This document shows, piece by piece, positions 53,106-62,461 of a stretch of 64,000 nucleotides of DNA. Positions within the stretch are counted from its first letter, which is position 1; every line of letters begins with the position of its first letter. The notes under the pieces are model-generated. The model ran no database searches and was not told the DNA's origin. It saw nothing but the letters and a program-made list of their open reading frames with translations. The stretch comes from Candidatus Hydrogenedentota bacterium (GTDB lineage Bacteria > Hydrogenedentota > Hydrogenedentia > Hydrogenedentales > CAITNO01), in the NCBI GenBank assembly GCA_903893795.1, contig CAITNO010000110.1, positions 62,001 to 126,000 of the forward strand, written 5' to 3'. Position numbers and translations under genes: made by a program.

Positions 53106-55640
53106 TTAACTCACCCGGAACGTGGCAAGCTCCCAGGGCCGGAAACTGCACTGCCACTCGGTGCGTGAGGCCCCCGCATGGGCCCAGCCGTCGGCAAGTC
53201 TGTTGCCTTCCGTGTCGGCGGCCGCCACGGCGGCAAATCCGCCCGGCCAGGTGACCGTAGCCGTCTGGGCTTTGTCCGAGGCATTGAGCATACGCACCGC
53301 CACCGCGCCGTCTGCTGCGGGAAAGAGGTGCGTGATGAGCAGGTCCGGATTGTCCACGGCAACCCCGGCAACGCGGCCCGCACTGGCCCCGGCGGGCACG
53401 CGGAAGGGCCTGCGGTGGCAGCTCTCAGCCAAGCGCATGGAGTCGGCGGGCGAAAAGGACGAGGCCGCGTAAAAGCGCAGGTCCCAGTTGGCGGTGCCGG
53501 TGTAGCTGAAATCGAAGACGGTGCATTCGAAGACCGTTTCGCCATTCTCCTGGACGCGCCGGAAGAGCGTGTTCTGCGAGGGGCACCAGAGCAGGTGACG
53601 GTCGGGCCATTGAAGGCGCACATAGCGCGCGCAGTAGAAACTCTCCGCGTCGCGACGCTCTTCGGAGAAGGGCGCATCGGCATAGACCACCGGCGCGCCC
53701 TTGCCCGCGTGGAGCCGGAAGCGCCAGGTGCCCGCGGGGCGGGCGCCGGTCTCGAATCGGATGATGCTGGCCAGGCGCTGCTTGAAGTGAACGAAGGGCG
53801 TCGGCTCCGTTCCCGTGAACACCAACCCCTCCACGGTCAGGCCCGGCTCTTCCACCTCTCGGATGCGCAGGAGGTCGGTCCGCCACCGCGCCAGTTCCAT
53901 ATCGTCGGACAGGGACTGTGCGGTTAGGTGGAAGGGCGCCTTCTCAATATTTTCGTGCGCGGCCTCCACGTTTTCGTTGGGGTGGGGATTGGTGAAATAG
54001 GACGGCACCTGGTGCCATTGGCCGACGAGCGGCTCGAAAGACAGCCCGGAAAACAACTCCTGCGCCACTTCCCAGCGGTGGCCATCCTGTTTGGGTGTGA
54101 GGCGCTTCAACGGCGCATCAAGGGTGGATGCGTCTTTTTCCGACGGTTTCAATTGGAGCGTGCGGGTTTCACAGGCGGACATCTTCACGAGGACCGGACC
54201 GACGAGCACATTGCCGTCGTCTGCGCGAAATGCCGGCGGCAGTAATGTGTCGGTCTTGTCGTCCGTCAGCGTGAAGGCCTGTTTCGGCCAGCGGGCCTCG
54301 TCGAGTTCAAAGAGCACCGGCACCGTCACCGGCCAGGGGCAGGGATTGAACAGTTGGAGGCTTTTCTCCGCCTCGCCAAGAGGCGCGTCCAGACCGCCTT
54401 CCCCGCGCATGATTTGGTGCACCTGGGCCAACTGCTGTATGGCGATCTCGCTTTGGAAGGACCGCAACCCGTCCACATAGGCGGGCACGGAGCCCGCCAG
54501 GTAGGGGTCGTGGTTTTGCGAGCGCAGCAGCCGCGCCCAGAGGTCGCGCAGGCGGCCGCCCAGACGCTCCGCGACAACCTGCGCGGCGCCGCCCGCGCAC
54601 AGCGTTTCCGCCGCCAGCAGCAGGCTCTCGCACTGGTTGGAGCCGCGGGCGGTACGCTCGTTCTCGTAGCCCCAGCCACCCTGGAAGAAGTTGTTGTTGT
54701 AGTTGGAGTGGTCCAGCGGCATGCGCATCCTGGGCGCTTCGCAGCGGCCCAGAGCCCACTCGATGTACTCGGTGAGCAGCATCTGGCGGTAGCCCTTGGC
54801 CTCCGCGCCGTGAATGGCCCCGGCATAAGGCGCAATGGACGCGCCCCAGTCCAATCCGGGGGGCCACAATTCCATCCACTGGTAGATCAGCGGGGCCTTG
54901 TGGCCCTTCAAATTGGCCATGACCCCGTCGTAGGACTTCCATTGAACCGCGCAGGACAGCATGCCCGGATGGTTTGGAATGGTCGGAATGGTGGTGCCGT
55001 CCATCGCCTCCCACAGGATGAGGTCCTGCGGGATGGGGTCGGGTGTGCCCGAATTCTGGAACTGCACGCTGGCGTATTTGAACCCGGCCAGTTTGAGCAG
55101 TTGCGGCAGTTGGGGAAAGAAATTCTGCTCCTCGACGATGAAGGTGTCCACGCCCCGGCCCAGGTGTTTGTGGTAGGCCGCCTGGCCGAAGGTCAACTGG
55201 CGCAGGGCGGACTCATAGCCGAAGACCTGCGATTCGGCCTGGCCAAAGGTGCCGCCGGGCAGTTCCATCAGCCTGCGGTCGAGCAGGTCGCGCAGGACGC
55301 CGATATACTCCGGGTCCTCCCCGGCCAATGCCTCCAGGAAGTACGCGTCGAACTCATGGCAAACCCGGTTGTTGGGGTCCTGCTCCAGCCAGCGGCGGCC
55401 CTGCTCCAGGCCAAAGACGCTGGAGAAATTCTTCCGGTACCACCGGCCCCGAAGCTCTCCCTGGGGGAAAGTCTCACCGATGCCGAACTGGGTCCAGTGG
55501 TTGCAGATGACAATGGCACCCACGGTGCCGTCCTGATTGGGCATCGAAGTATTTCCTTCCGCGCCTGCGGTCCTGTCGAGCGCCACTGCGCCTGCGGCAA
55601 GCGCCGCGCCCTGTATAAAATCACGCCGGGACATGTCCAT
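53106..55640 (-). CDS. Tat-exported GH38-like glycosidase
   Basis: 844 aa from ATG 55640, with GAGGAG upstream; the track start is 59 codons earlier. A Tat signal (MSRRDFIQGAALAAGAVALD) predicts export of a folded protein. The fold resembles GH38 alpha-mannosidases: an N-terminal barrel (CHEFDAYFLEAL, LPGGTFGQAESQVFGYESALRQ), three-helix region and large C-terminal beta domains. The usual Asp nucleophile motif (DxFGH) is not visible; the matching stretch reads VEEQNFFPQLPQLL. It may belong to a divergent branch with another catalytic residue. It is divergent from the PASTA lipoprotein gene. Confidence 0.75.
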   Translation of the reverse strand: MDMSRRDFIQGAALAAGAVALDRTAGAEGNTSMPNQDGTVGAIVICNHWTQFGIGETFPQGELRGRWYRKNFSSVFGLEQGRRWLEQDPNNRVCHEFDAYFLEALAGEDPEYIGVLRDLLDRRLMELPGGTFGQAESQVFGYESALRQLTFGQAAYHKHLGRGVDTFIVEEQNFFPQLPQLLKLAGFKYASVQFQNSGTPDPIPQDLILWEAMDGTTIPTIPNHPGMLSCAVQWKSYDGVMANLKGHKAPLIYQWMELWPPGLDWGASIAPYAGAIHGAEAKGYRQMLLTEYIEWALGRCEAPRMRMPLDHSNYNNNFFQGGWGYENERTARGSNQCESLLLAAETLCAGGAAQVVAERLGGRLRDLWARLLRSQNHDPYLAGSVPAYVDGLRSFQSEIAIQQLAQVHQIMRGEGGLDAPLGEAEKSLQLFNPCPWPVTVPVLFELDEARWPKQAFTLTDDKTDTLLPPAFRADDGNVLVGPVLVKMSACETRTLQLKPSEKDASTLDAPLKRLTPKQDGHRWEVAQELFSGLSFEPLVGQWHQVPSYFTNPHPNENVEAAHENIEKAPFHLTAQSLSDDMELARWRTDLLRIREVEEPGLTVEGLVFTGTEPTPFVHFKQRLASIIRFETGARPAGTWRFRLHAGKGAPVVYADAPFSEERRDAESFYCARYVRLQWPDRHLLWCPSQNTLFRRVQENGETVFECTVFDFSYTGTANWDLRFYAASSFSPADSMRLAESCHRRPFRVPAGASAGRVAGVAVDNPDLLITHLFPAADGAVAVRMLNASDKAQTATVTWPGGFAAVAAADTEGNRLADGWAHAGASRTEWQCSFRPWELATFRVS

Positions 55641-55883
55641 GGGGTGCTCCTCTGGGGATAGTGCCATCTTAGTACAGAAGGGGAAGGCATGCCAATAACG
55701 CAACAGCGTGGGGCTGTCTGGCGGCAGGGCACGAGCGCAGTGCCCGTCATCCCCGCCGGTTGCCTGTTCCGTTTCAGCCTTTACCGAATACACGGGTATG
55801 ATAAAATAGAGTTTCAAGGAGCGCCGAAGGAGTGGGGGCGGGTTCTACGCTCGGCGTCGAATGGCAGCACAGGAGAATATTCA

Positions 55884-56924
55884 ATGAGACGGCTCTCATG
55901 GCCGACCAATGTGGCAATGCTGGCAGCCTGCCTTTTCATGGCCGGGTGCAACACCGTTTCCATCCCCGATGTGGTGGGCCAGACGCAGGACGCGGCGACC
56001 ACCGCCATCGGGGGGGCGGGCCTGAAAGTGAGCAAGGTCTCCCAGCAGTGCAGCAACACCGTGACGGCCGGACTGGTCGTCAGCCAGGACCCGGCGGCGG
56101 GAAAGCAGCAGTCGACCGTTTTCGGCGGGGTGACCCTGGTCGTCTCCACCGGGGAATGTCCCCTGACGGTGCCCAACGTGGTGGGGCAGACCCAGGCGGC
56201 GGCACGGGCGCTGATCACCGGGGTCAATTTAATCGTTGGCGCGGTAAACGAAGAGTACAGCGACTCCGTGGCGACGGGACAGGTCATCAGCCAGACGCCC
56301 GCCGCGAACGCAGTGACCACCCCGGGGAGCGCGGTCAATCTGGTGATTTCGCTGGGGGTGCATCCGATATACGGATCCCTGGCCATCAACAACCACGACC
56401 CTGTGACGAACAATCCCCAAGTCACCCTTGCCCTGACCTGGTCGGGCGGCGGGGGAACGGGCGTGAAAGACATGCGGTTCAGCGATGACGGGGCGCACTG
56501 GACGCTTTGGGAGGCGGTGAACACCGCCAAAACACACACGCTGACGGGCGGGGAGGGCCCGAACACCGTGCGGGCCCAATTCCGCGACAGCCTCTACAAC
56601 AAGTCCATCGTCTACAGTGACTACATTCTGCTGGACACCACGCCGCCCACGGGCAGCATGCTCATCAACAACGGGGCACCCCTCACGGCCAGCCCGACGG
56701 TCACGCTGACCCTCAGTTGGGACGATGGCGCGGGCAGCGGCGTAACGCTGATGCGGTTCAGTGAAGACGGGGCAAACTGGACGCTTTGGGAGACCGCGGC
56801 GGCCACGCGCAGCTACGCGCTGACAGCGGCCAACGGCAAGCACACGATACGGGTGGAGTATCAGGACGAGGCGGGCAACTACTCCCAGCCGTTCAGCGAC
56901 TACATCGACCTGGAGATACCGTAA
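55884..56924 (+). CDS. PASTA-domain lipoprotein
   Basis: 346 aa from ATG 55884 with AGGAG eight bases upstream; the track adds 65 codons. Lipobox in LFMAGCNT. Two PASTA domains (IPDVVGQTQDAATTAIGGAGL and VPNVVGQTQAAARALITG) are followed by two similar Ig-like repeats (SLAINNHDPVTNNPQVTLAL and MLINNGAPLTASPTVTLTL, each with MRFSDDGAHWTLWE-like cores). PASTA domains here are on a lipoprotein rather than a Ser/Thr kinase. A TTTACC-16-TAAAAT candidate promoter lies about 80 bases upstream. Confidence 0.82.
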   Translation: MRRLSWPTNVAMLAACLFMAGCNTVSIPDVVGQTQDAATTAIGGAGLKVSKVSQQCSNTVTAGLVVSQDPAAGKQQSTVFGGVTLVVSTGECPLTVPNVVGQTQAAARALITGVNLIVGAVNEEYSDSVATGQVISQTPAANAVTTPGSAVNLVISLGVHPIYGSLAINNHDPVTNNPQVTLALTWSGGGGTGVKDMRFSDDGAHWTLWEAVNTAKTHTLTGGEGPNTVRAQFRDSLYNKSIVYSDYILLDTTPPTGSMLINNGAPLTASPTVTLTLSWDDGAGSGVTLMRFSEDGANWTLWETAAATRSYALTAANGKHTIRVEYQDEAGNYSQPFSDYIDLEIP

Positions 56925-56970
56925 AGAGGGCAAGACGGGCGGGAGTGCCTGTTCCCCATTCGCACTGCGG

Positions 56971-57696
56971 CTACCGGCGGTGGGTCCATTCGACCGTGGC
57001 GTATTTCTCGGTGACCAAACGGCGCATGGCGTCCACTTCATCCTGCGTGGGGGCTGAGGACACCTGTTCCGCTGAAAATACCTGGCTTACGGCGGCCCGC
57101 AACGCCTCGGGCGTCGGTGACAATTCGCCGACGAAGTCACGGTGGCTGCGTTTCCCGCGGTAATCGGGGCGGTCCTGCGGCTCGCGCAGACAGCGGGCCA
57201 TCCCCTCGTGGTCGGCGCGATAGAGGAGCGTGCCATGGTGCAGGAAAGCGTGCCTTTTTCTGCGCTGGGCGTTTCCCGAAACTTTTAGCCCCGACACGGC
57301 AAGGTCGCACACGCCCTCATGCCGCGCGGCCACGCCAAGGGAGGCCAATGCCTCGGACATGCGGTGCAGTATGAAGCAGTAGGACTGGTGCAGGTCGGCC
57401 GTTTCCGGAAATTCAGCGTAGGGAAGCATGAGCGCATAATTGAGACTGCCCGGCCCCTGCAGAACGCATCCGCCGGCCGTGCAGCGCCGCAGTATGGGCA
57501 CGCCGTCGGCGGCGCAGTGTTCCTCATTAACCTCTTTGCGCAGGGTCTGGGCCGAGCCCAGCACCACGAAACGCACGGGGCATTCCCAGAAACGCAGGGT
57601 GGCGGGGGCATTGCCCAACGCAACCGCGTCGAGGATTGCCTCGTCCATGGCGAGGTTTTCCTCGGGCGTGCTGAAACCAAGGTCGAGCAGGCGCAT
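56971..57696 (-). CDS. lplA: Lipoate-protein ligase A family protein
   Basis: 241 aa. It attaches lipoate (or octanoate) to lipoyl-domain proteins such as GcvH. The family motifs are RRCTAGGCVLQGPGSLNYAL and KVSGNAQRRKRHAFLHHGTLLY with the ligand-binding Lys. It is last in the glycine-cleavage operon, 9 bp after gcvPB, so GcvH is the obvious substrate. The small C-terminal accessory domain is short. Confidence 0.88.
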   Translation of the reverse strand: MRLLDLGFSTPEENLAMDEAILDAVALGNAPATLRFWECPVRFVVLGSAQTLRKEVNEEHCAADGVPILRRCTAGGCVLQGPGSLNYALMLPYAEFPETADLHQSYCFILHRMSEALASLGVAARHEGVCDLAVSGLKVSGNAQRRKRHAFLHHGTLLYRADHEGMARCLREPQDRPDYRGKRSHRDFVGELSPTPEALRAAVSQVFSAEQVSSAPTQDEVDAMRRLVTEKYATVEWTHRR

Positions 57697-57705
57697 GGGG
57701 ACCCG

Positions 57706-59148
57706 CTAGGTCAGGCAGGCGCAGTTGAGGTTCTTGGCCGCGCGCACCTCGTCCAACCGCGACACGGGCATGGTGACCGGCGCCGCGTGGAGCGCGTTGG
57801 GGTCCTCGTCGACCAGCCGGGCGATTTCGAGCATGGCGTCGCAGAAGAAATCCATGGTCTCCTTCGACTCCGTCTCAGTGGGCTCAATCATCAGGCATTC
57901 CCTAACGGTCATCGGGAAGTATATCGTGGGCGCGTGGAAGCCCCGGTCGAGCAGCGCCTTGGCGATGTCGAGCGCGTGAACACCCTTGTCCGCCTGGCGC
58001 GAGGCGCTCAGCACGCACTCGTGCATGCAGTTGCCCTCGAAGGCGGCCTGGTAGGCGCCGCGCAGCCGCGCAAACATGTAGTTCGCATTGAGCACGGCAT
58101 TCTCGCCCACGGAAGCCAGTCCGTCGCCGCCGTAGTGGCGCAGGAAGGCGTAGGCGCGCACGGCGATCAGGAAGTTGCCGAAGAAGGCGGCCATGCGGCC
58201 CATCGATTTGGGGATGGCTTCCAGGGTGTAGCCGTCCGGACCCTTCACCACTTTCGGGCCGGGCAGGTAGGGCAGCAGCCGTTCGCCGACGGCAATCGCG
58301 CCGGAACCGGGCCCGCCCATGCCGTGCGGGGTGGCGAAGGTCTTGTGCAGGTTGAAGTGCATCACGTCAAAACCCAGGTCGCCGGGGCGGCACTTGCCGA
58401 CAATGGCGTTGAGGTTTGCGCCGTCGTAGTACAGCAGCGCATCAACCGCGTGGGCGCGCTCGGCCACCTCGTGCACTTTGGGCTCAAAGAGGCCGTGCGT
58501 GTTGGGGCAGGTCATCATCACGCCCGCCACGGTGTCGTCCAGCGCTTCCACCAGCTTGTCGAAATCCATCGTGCCGGCGGCGGTGGACGGAATCTCGCGC
58601 ACCTCGAAACCGGCCATGGCGGCCGTGGCGGGGTTGGTGCCATGGGCCGAATCGGGAATGAGGATGGTGCGCTTGTGGGTGTTGCCCTTGTCGCGGTGAT
58701 AGGCGGCTATCAGCAGCACACCGGCCAGTTCGCCGTGCGCGCCGGCCATGGGCTGGAGACAGCCTGCCTTCATTCCGCCAATTTCGGCCAGCATGCGCTC
58801 GGTTTCAAAGACCAGTTCCAGCGCGCCCTGGCAGACCGGTTCGTAAACCTTGGCCGTGGACAGGTGGGGATGCAGCGCGGCAAAGCCCGGGAGGGCGGCG
58901 ACGAGTTCGGAAACCTTGGGGTTGTACTTCATGGTGCAGGAGCCAAGCGGATAGAAATGGCTGTCCACGCCAAAATTAAGCCGGGAAAGCAGGGTAAAAT
59001 GGCGCACCACATCCAATTCGCCCACCTCGGGCAGTGGCAGGGCGGCGGTCCGGCAAAACTCGGTACTGAGGGGTGCCTCGGGCACGTCGAGCGGTTCGAG
59101 CGACACGGCGCGCCGACCGGCGCGGCTTTTTTCAAAGATTAGTTCCAC
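57706..59148 (-). CDS. gcvPB: Glycine dehydrogenase (decarboxylating) subunit 2
   Basis: 480 aa. The PLP-binding half of the two-subunit P-protein. LGSCTMKYNPKVSE, DSAHGTNPATAAMAGFEV and NLHKTFATPHGMGGPGSG (with the PLP Lys) are diagnostic. It decarboxylates glycine and passes the aminomethyl group to GcvH. It overlaps gcvPA by 17 bp. Confidence 0.95.
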   Translation of the reverse strand: MELIFEKSRAGRRAVSLEPLDVPEAPLSTEFCRTAALPLPEVGELDVVRHFTLLSRLNFGVDSHFYPLGSCTMKYNPKVSELVAALPGFAALHPHLSTAKVYEPVCQGALELVFETERMLAEIGGMKAGCLQPMAGAHGELAGVLLIAAYHRDKGNTHKRTILIPDSAHGTNPATAAMAGFEVREIPSTAAGTMDFDKLVEALDDTVAGVMMTCPNTHGLFEPKVHEVAERAHAVDALLYYDGANLNAIVGKCRPGDLGFDVMHFNLHKTFATPHGMGGPGSGAIAVGERLLPYLPGPKVVKGPDGYTLEAIPKSMGRMAAFFGNFLIAVRAYAFLRHYGGDGLASVGENAVLNANYMFARLRGAYQAAFEGNCMHECVLSASRQADKGVHALDIAKALLDRGFHAPTIYFPMTVRECLMIEPTETESKETMDFFCDAMLEIARLVDEDPNALHAAPVTMPVSRLDEVRAAKNLNCACLT

Positions 59149-60430
59149 TGCACAGCTCCTTCAGCGCGTCGGCATACGCGTCCAGTTCGGCGCGCGTGCG
59201 CTTTTCCGTAACCGCCACGAGCAGGTCGCCCTCCCCGCCTGCACCCACCGCCGCAAGCGGCAGGCCGGCCAGGAATCCGCGGCCCAGCATCGCGGCGCAC
59301 ACATTCTCGGCAGGCCGGGGCAGGCGCACGGCAAATTCGTGGAAGGTGGGGCCGTCATTCAGCACGGGGGCAAAAGCGGCGATGCGGGACTTGAGATATT
59401 CGGCCTTGGCGTGGCAGGCCTGGGCCGTCTGCCGCAGCCCTTCGGGTCCCATGAGGCACAGGTACATGAGCGCGCGCAGCGCGCACAGCGCCTGGTTTGA
59501 ACAAATGTTCGAGTTGGCCTTTTCGCGGCGGATATGCTGCTCGCGGGCCTGCAGGGTCAGCACAAAGCCGCGCCGTCCTTCGGCATCGACGGTCTCGCCA
59601 ACGATGCGGCCGGGCATCTTGCGGATGTGCTCCTTGCGGGCCGCCAGGATGCCGAGATAGGGACCGCCAAAACCCAGCGGCAACCCCAGACCCTGGCCCT
59701 CGGCCACGGCAATGTCGGCGCCCATGTCTCCGGGCGTCTTGAGCACGCCAAGCGAGACGGGATTGAAAATCACCACAAACAGCGCACCGGCTTCCCGGCA
59801 GCGCTGGCCCAATTCTGTAAAATCGCCCACCGTGCCCAGGAACGAGGGGTTCTGGACGATGACGCAGGCGGCCCCGGTGGGGTCCGCGCCGTCCACGATA
59901 TCAAGTCCGAGTTTGGCGCAGTGCGTGAGCAGCATACCCCGCCACACGGGGTTTACCGAAGCGTCCAAGACCACGCGTGTCCGGCGCGTGGCGCGACAGG
60001 CCATGGTGGCCGCCTCGAACATGGCAGTGCCGCCGTCGTAAAGCGAGGCGTTGGCGCATTCCATGCCTGAAAGGCGGCAGACGGCAGACTGGTATTCGTA
60101 GATGGATTGCAGGGTGCCCTGGGAACATTCGGGCTGATAGGGCGTGTAGGCGGTGTAGAACTCGCTGCGGCCGGAAAGGGCGTCGATGGCCGCGGGAATG
60201 AAATGGTCGTAGTAGCCACCGCCCAGGAAGCAGGCCAAATCGGTGTTGTTGCGCGCCGCCAGCCGCTCCATGTGCGTCCGCAACGCCATTTCGGAAAGGC
60301 CCGGGGGCATGTCCCATCCCCGCATGCGCAGTGCCTCGGGCACCGCCGCAAACAGGTCCTCCACCGAATCCACCCCGATCGTGTCCAGCATTTCCCGCCG
60401 TTCCGAATCGGTCACCGGTATCCAAGTCAT
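59132..60430 (-). CDS. gcvPA: Glycine dehydrogenase (decarboxylating) subunit 1
   Basis: 432 aa from ATG 60430 (MTWIPVTDSERREMLDTIG), with AGGAG eight bases upstream; the track adds 28 codons. Typical motifs: YTPYQPECSQGTLQSIYEYQ, DGGTAMFEAATMACRATRR and LGFGGPYLGILAARKEHIRKMPGRIVG. It pairs with GcvPB to make the functional P-protein. Confidence 0.95.
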   Translation of the reverse strand: MTWIPVTDSERREMLDTIGVDSVEDLFAAVPEALRMRGWDMPPGLSEMALRTHMERLAARNNTDLACFLGGGYYDHFIPAAIDALSGRSEFYTAYTPYQPECSQGTLQSIYEYQSAVCRLSGMECANASLYDGGTAMFEAATMACRATRRTRVVLDASVNPVWRGMLLTHCAKLGLDIVDGADPTGAACVIVQNPSFLGTVGDFTELGQRCREAGALFVVIFNPVSLGVLKTPGDMGADIAVAEGQGLGLPLGFGGPYLGILAARKEHIRKMPGRIVGETVDAEGRRGFVLTLQAREQHIRREKANSNICSNQALCALRALMYLCLMGPEGLRQTAQACHAKAEYLKSRIAAFAPVLNDGPTFHEFAVRLPRPAENVCAAMLGRGFLAGLPLAAVGAGGEGDLLVAVTEKRTRAELDAYADALKELCSGTNL

Positions 60431-60563
60431 GCGGATACTCCTCTCGTTGAACCAGAGCCACGGCGGCTGCGTGGGACAGCCACCCTCGGCTGTCATCTCA
60501 TCATAAATACCCAAGGGCCGACAGGCGAGGGCGCCCGTCCTGAATGCTCACGCTAAAGGCGTT

Positions 60564-60944
60564 CTACCGTCCCTGGCAGAAGGCGCGATAGGCGGTGTAG
60601 GTCATGAGTTCGGCGTATTCGACGGCATCATACTTCTTGAGCTTGAAGAACCAGCCGCGCCCGTAGGGGTCACGGTTCACCAGGTCGGTTTCATTCTCCA
60701 CCTGCTCATTAATCTCGGCGACCTCGCCCGAAAGCGGCGCATACACGTCGCTGGCGGCCTTGACGGACTCCACCACGGCGGCCTCTTCGCCGCGCTTGAG
60801 GCGCTGGCCGATCTTGGGCAGTTCCACGTAGGTCACGTCACCCAACTGTTCCTGGGCATAGTCGGTGATGCCGACCACGCACAGGCCGTTCTGCTCGCCC
60901 ACCCATTCATGGTCCATGGTGTATCGCAGGCTTTCGGGATTCAT
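60564..60944 (-). CDS. gcvH: Glycine cleavage system H protein
   Basis: 126 aa. The lipoyl Lys sits in VVESVKAASDVYAPLSGEV; DHEWVGEQNGLCVVGITDYAQEQLGDVTYVELP is the H-protein start. AGGAG seven bases before the ATG. It shuttles the aminomethyl arm between P, T and L proteins. No L protein (lpd) gene is in the window. Confidence 0.95.
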   Translation of the reverse strand: MNPESLRYTMDHEWVGEQNGLCVVGITDYAQEQLGDVTYVELPKIGQRLKRGEEAAVVESVKAASDVYAPLSGEVAEINEQVENETDLVNRDPYGRGWFFKLKKYDAVEYAELMTYTAYRAFCQGR

Positions 60945-60988
60945 CGCAGCGCTCCTACTGTTTCGAGACTAAAAACTCTCGTTATCCG

Positions 60989-62065
60989 CTAGTCCAGCCG
61001 CACACGGCAGGTTCCGCCTTTATAGACAGGCACCTCGGCGACAGTTATTTTCATGTCCTTGGGTCCGGCGCTCAGGCACGTGCCCGGCACCGCCGCACCC
61101 GCCTCCAAATAGGCCAGTGCAACGCCCCGGCCCACACTGGGGCCAAAGGTGCCGCTGGTCACGGCGCCCACGGGCCGCCCGTCAAGACGCAGTTCAAAGC
61201 CGTGACGGGGCGCGCGCCGGTCCGACGAGACCACGGGCGTCAGCAGCGGGTAACCGCCGCGTTCGCGCATTTCAAGCAACCGGGCTTTGCCCGGAAAATC
61301 AGTTTCCCACGCAATGAACCGTTCCATGCCGGCCTCGAGCGGCGTGCGCGACTCATCCACATCCTCGCCGTTCAACGGATAGCACATCTCCGTCCGTAGC
61401 GTGTCCCGGGCGCCCAGCCCGCAGGGCACCGCCATGCTGTGGGCCAGTATGGCGTCCCACACGTCGGCGGCCATTTCGGCGGGCAGGTACAGTTCGTAGC
61501 CCAGTTCGCCGGTGTAGCCCGCGCGCGACACGATAATCTCGGCGCCGCGCCACTCACAGCGCGTGCCCGACCAGTATTTCAGCGGCGCAATCCCGGCGAG
61601 GCCTAATTCCAGCAGAATCTGCCTGGATTGCGGTCCCTGCAGGTCAAGTTTCGCCGTTCGGTTGTATACAGACTCGATACCGGGGATTGTGGTGTCGAAC
61701 ATCGCCGTGACCGCGTCCAAGGGACCCGCATTGGTCACCAAATAGAGCTCTTCCGGACCCAGCCGAAGGGCGACACAATCGTCGATAATGCCGCCCGAAT
61801 CATTCAAAAGGGCGGTGTAACGGCACCGACCCGCTGCAAGGTGAACCATGTCGCCGATGACCATCCGGTCCAGCGCGGCGATGCCCGCCTCGCCCCGGAT
61901 GATGAATTCACCCATGTGTGAGCAGTCAAAAAGGCCCGCACGCGTCCTTGTGGCCGTGTGTTCTTCGATTATTCCGGAGAACTGGACAGGCAACGCCCAT
62001 CCGTGGAAATCCACAACACGGGCACCGCATCGCGCATAGCTCTCAAACAGCGGCGTCTTACGCAT
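60989..62065 (-). CDS. gcvT: Glycine cleavage system T protein (aminomethyltransferase)
   Basis: 358 aa from ATG 62065 (MRKTPLFESYARCGARVVDFHGWALPVQF); the track start is 14 codons earlier. The folate-binding region is intact: GLFDCSHMGEFIIRGEA, GIIDDCVALRLG and GYTGELGYELYLP. It moves the one-carbon unit to tetrahydrofolate. First gene of the operon, directly after the ZTP riboswitch. Confidence 0.95.
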   Translation of the reverse strand: MRKTPLFESYARCGARVVDFHGWALPVQFSGIIEEHTATRTRAGLFDCSHMGEFIIRGEAGIAALDRMVIGDMVHLAAGRCRYTALLNDSGGIIDDCVALRLGPEELYLVTNAGPLDAVTAMFDTTIPGIESVYNRTAKLDLQGPQSRQILLELGLAGIAPLKYWSGTRCEWRGAEIIVSRAGYTGELGYELYLPAEMAADVWDAILAHSMAVPCGLGARDTLRTEMCYPLNGEDVDESRTPLEAGMERFIAWETDFPGKARLLEMRERGGYPLLTPVVSSDRRAPRHGFELRLDGRPVGAVTSGTFGPSVGRGVALAYLEAGAAVPGTCLSAGPKDMKITVAEVPVYKGGTCRVRLD

Positions 62066-62114
62066 GGCCGAACCTTTTCCGGACAAACCGGCGGTTTCAG
62101 CCCCCAAGTTAGCG

Positions 62115-62206
62115 TCAGCGCCCAGGCGAGCGGCTCCATTTCACGTGATCCGCTGCTCCACCGTGGTCAATGCCACGTTTACACTCGCCAGTCACAGCGG
62201 ACCCCA
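62115..62206 (-). promoter_or_regulatory. ZTP (pfl) riboswitch controlling the gcv operon
   Basis: On the minus strand the leader contains the two conserved ZTP blocks in order: GTGACTGGCG, then CCACGGTGGAGC, a linker, and CGCTCGCCTGGGC. P1 forms by TCCGCT with AGCGGA, flanking the first block, and P2 by GTGG/CCAC with a 6-base loop. ZTP/ZMP riboswitches sense a purine intermediate that accumulates when 10-formyl-THF is short, and they control purine and one-carbon genes, so gcvT is an expected target. A later stem (GCCGG/CCGG near the AAAGG ribosome site) suggests control of translation rather than a terminator. Confidence 0.9.
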
Positions 62207-62223
62207 GCCCCGGGGACGTGCCC

Positions 62224-62252
62224 ATCATGCCATATTTTGGCCACCGGGTCAA
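62224..62252 (-). promoter_or_regulatory. Promoter of the gcv operon
   Basis: On the minus strand TTGACC, 17 bases, CATGAT. Transcription would start about 10 bases upstream of the riboswitch, which supports both calls. The rest of the 396-bp gap (62253-62461) shows no gene. Confidence 0.6.
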
Positions 62253-62461
62253 GTTTTACCGTCTTTTCTTATATAGAATGCCCCGTCAAACACACGCGTT
62301 CCCAAAACAGGACACGTCCGCGCGGGTCACGATTTTGCCCATACGGGGCAAGAGGCGGGACAGTGCAGGTCCCCTGCGGCGCAGCCGGAATCGCGTGCCT
62401 TCCATATCTTGCCGACTCCATGAACACACTGAGTGAGCGCCTAAATGGAAACGCTTCGGTC

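Noticed and set aside
57319-59142. 607-aa plus-strand ORF over lplA and gcvPB
   Set aside because: Antisense shadow; no domain or ribosome site.
62066-62461. Glycine riboswitch before gcvT
   Set aside because: Gcv operons often have one, but its conserved blocks are absent; the leader matches the ZTP class instead.
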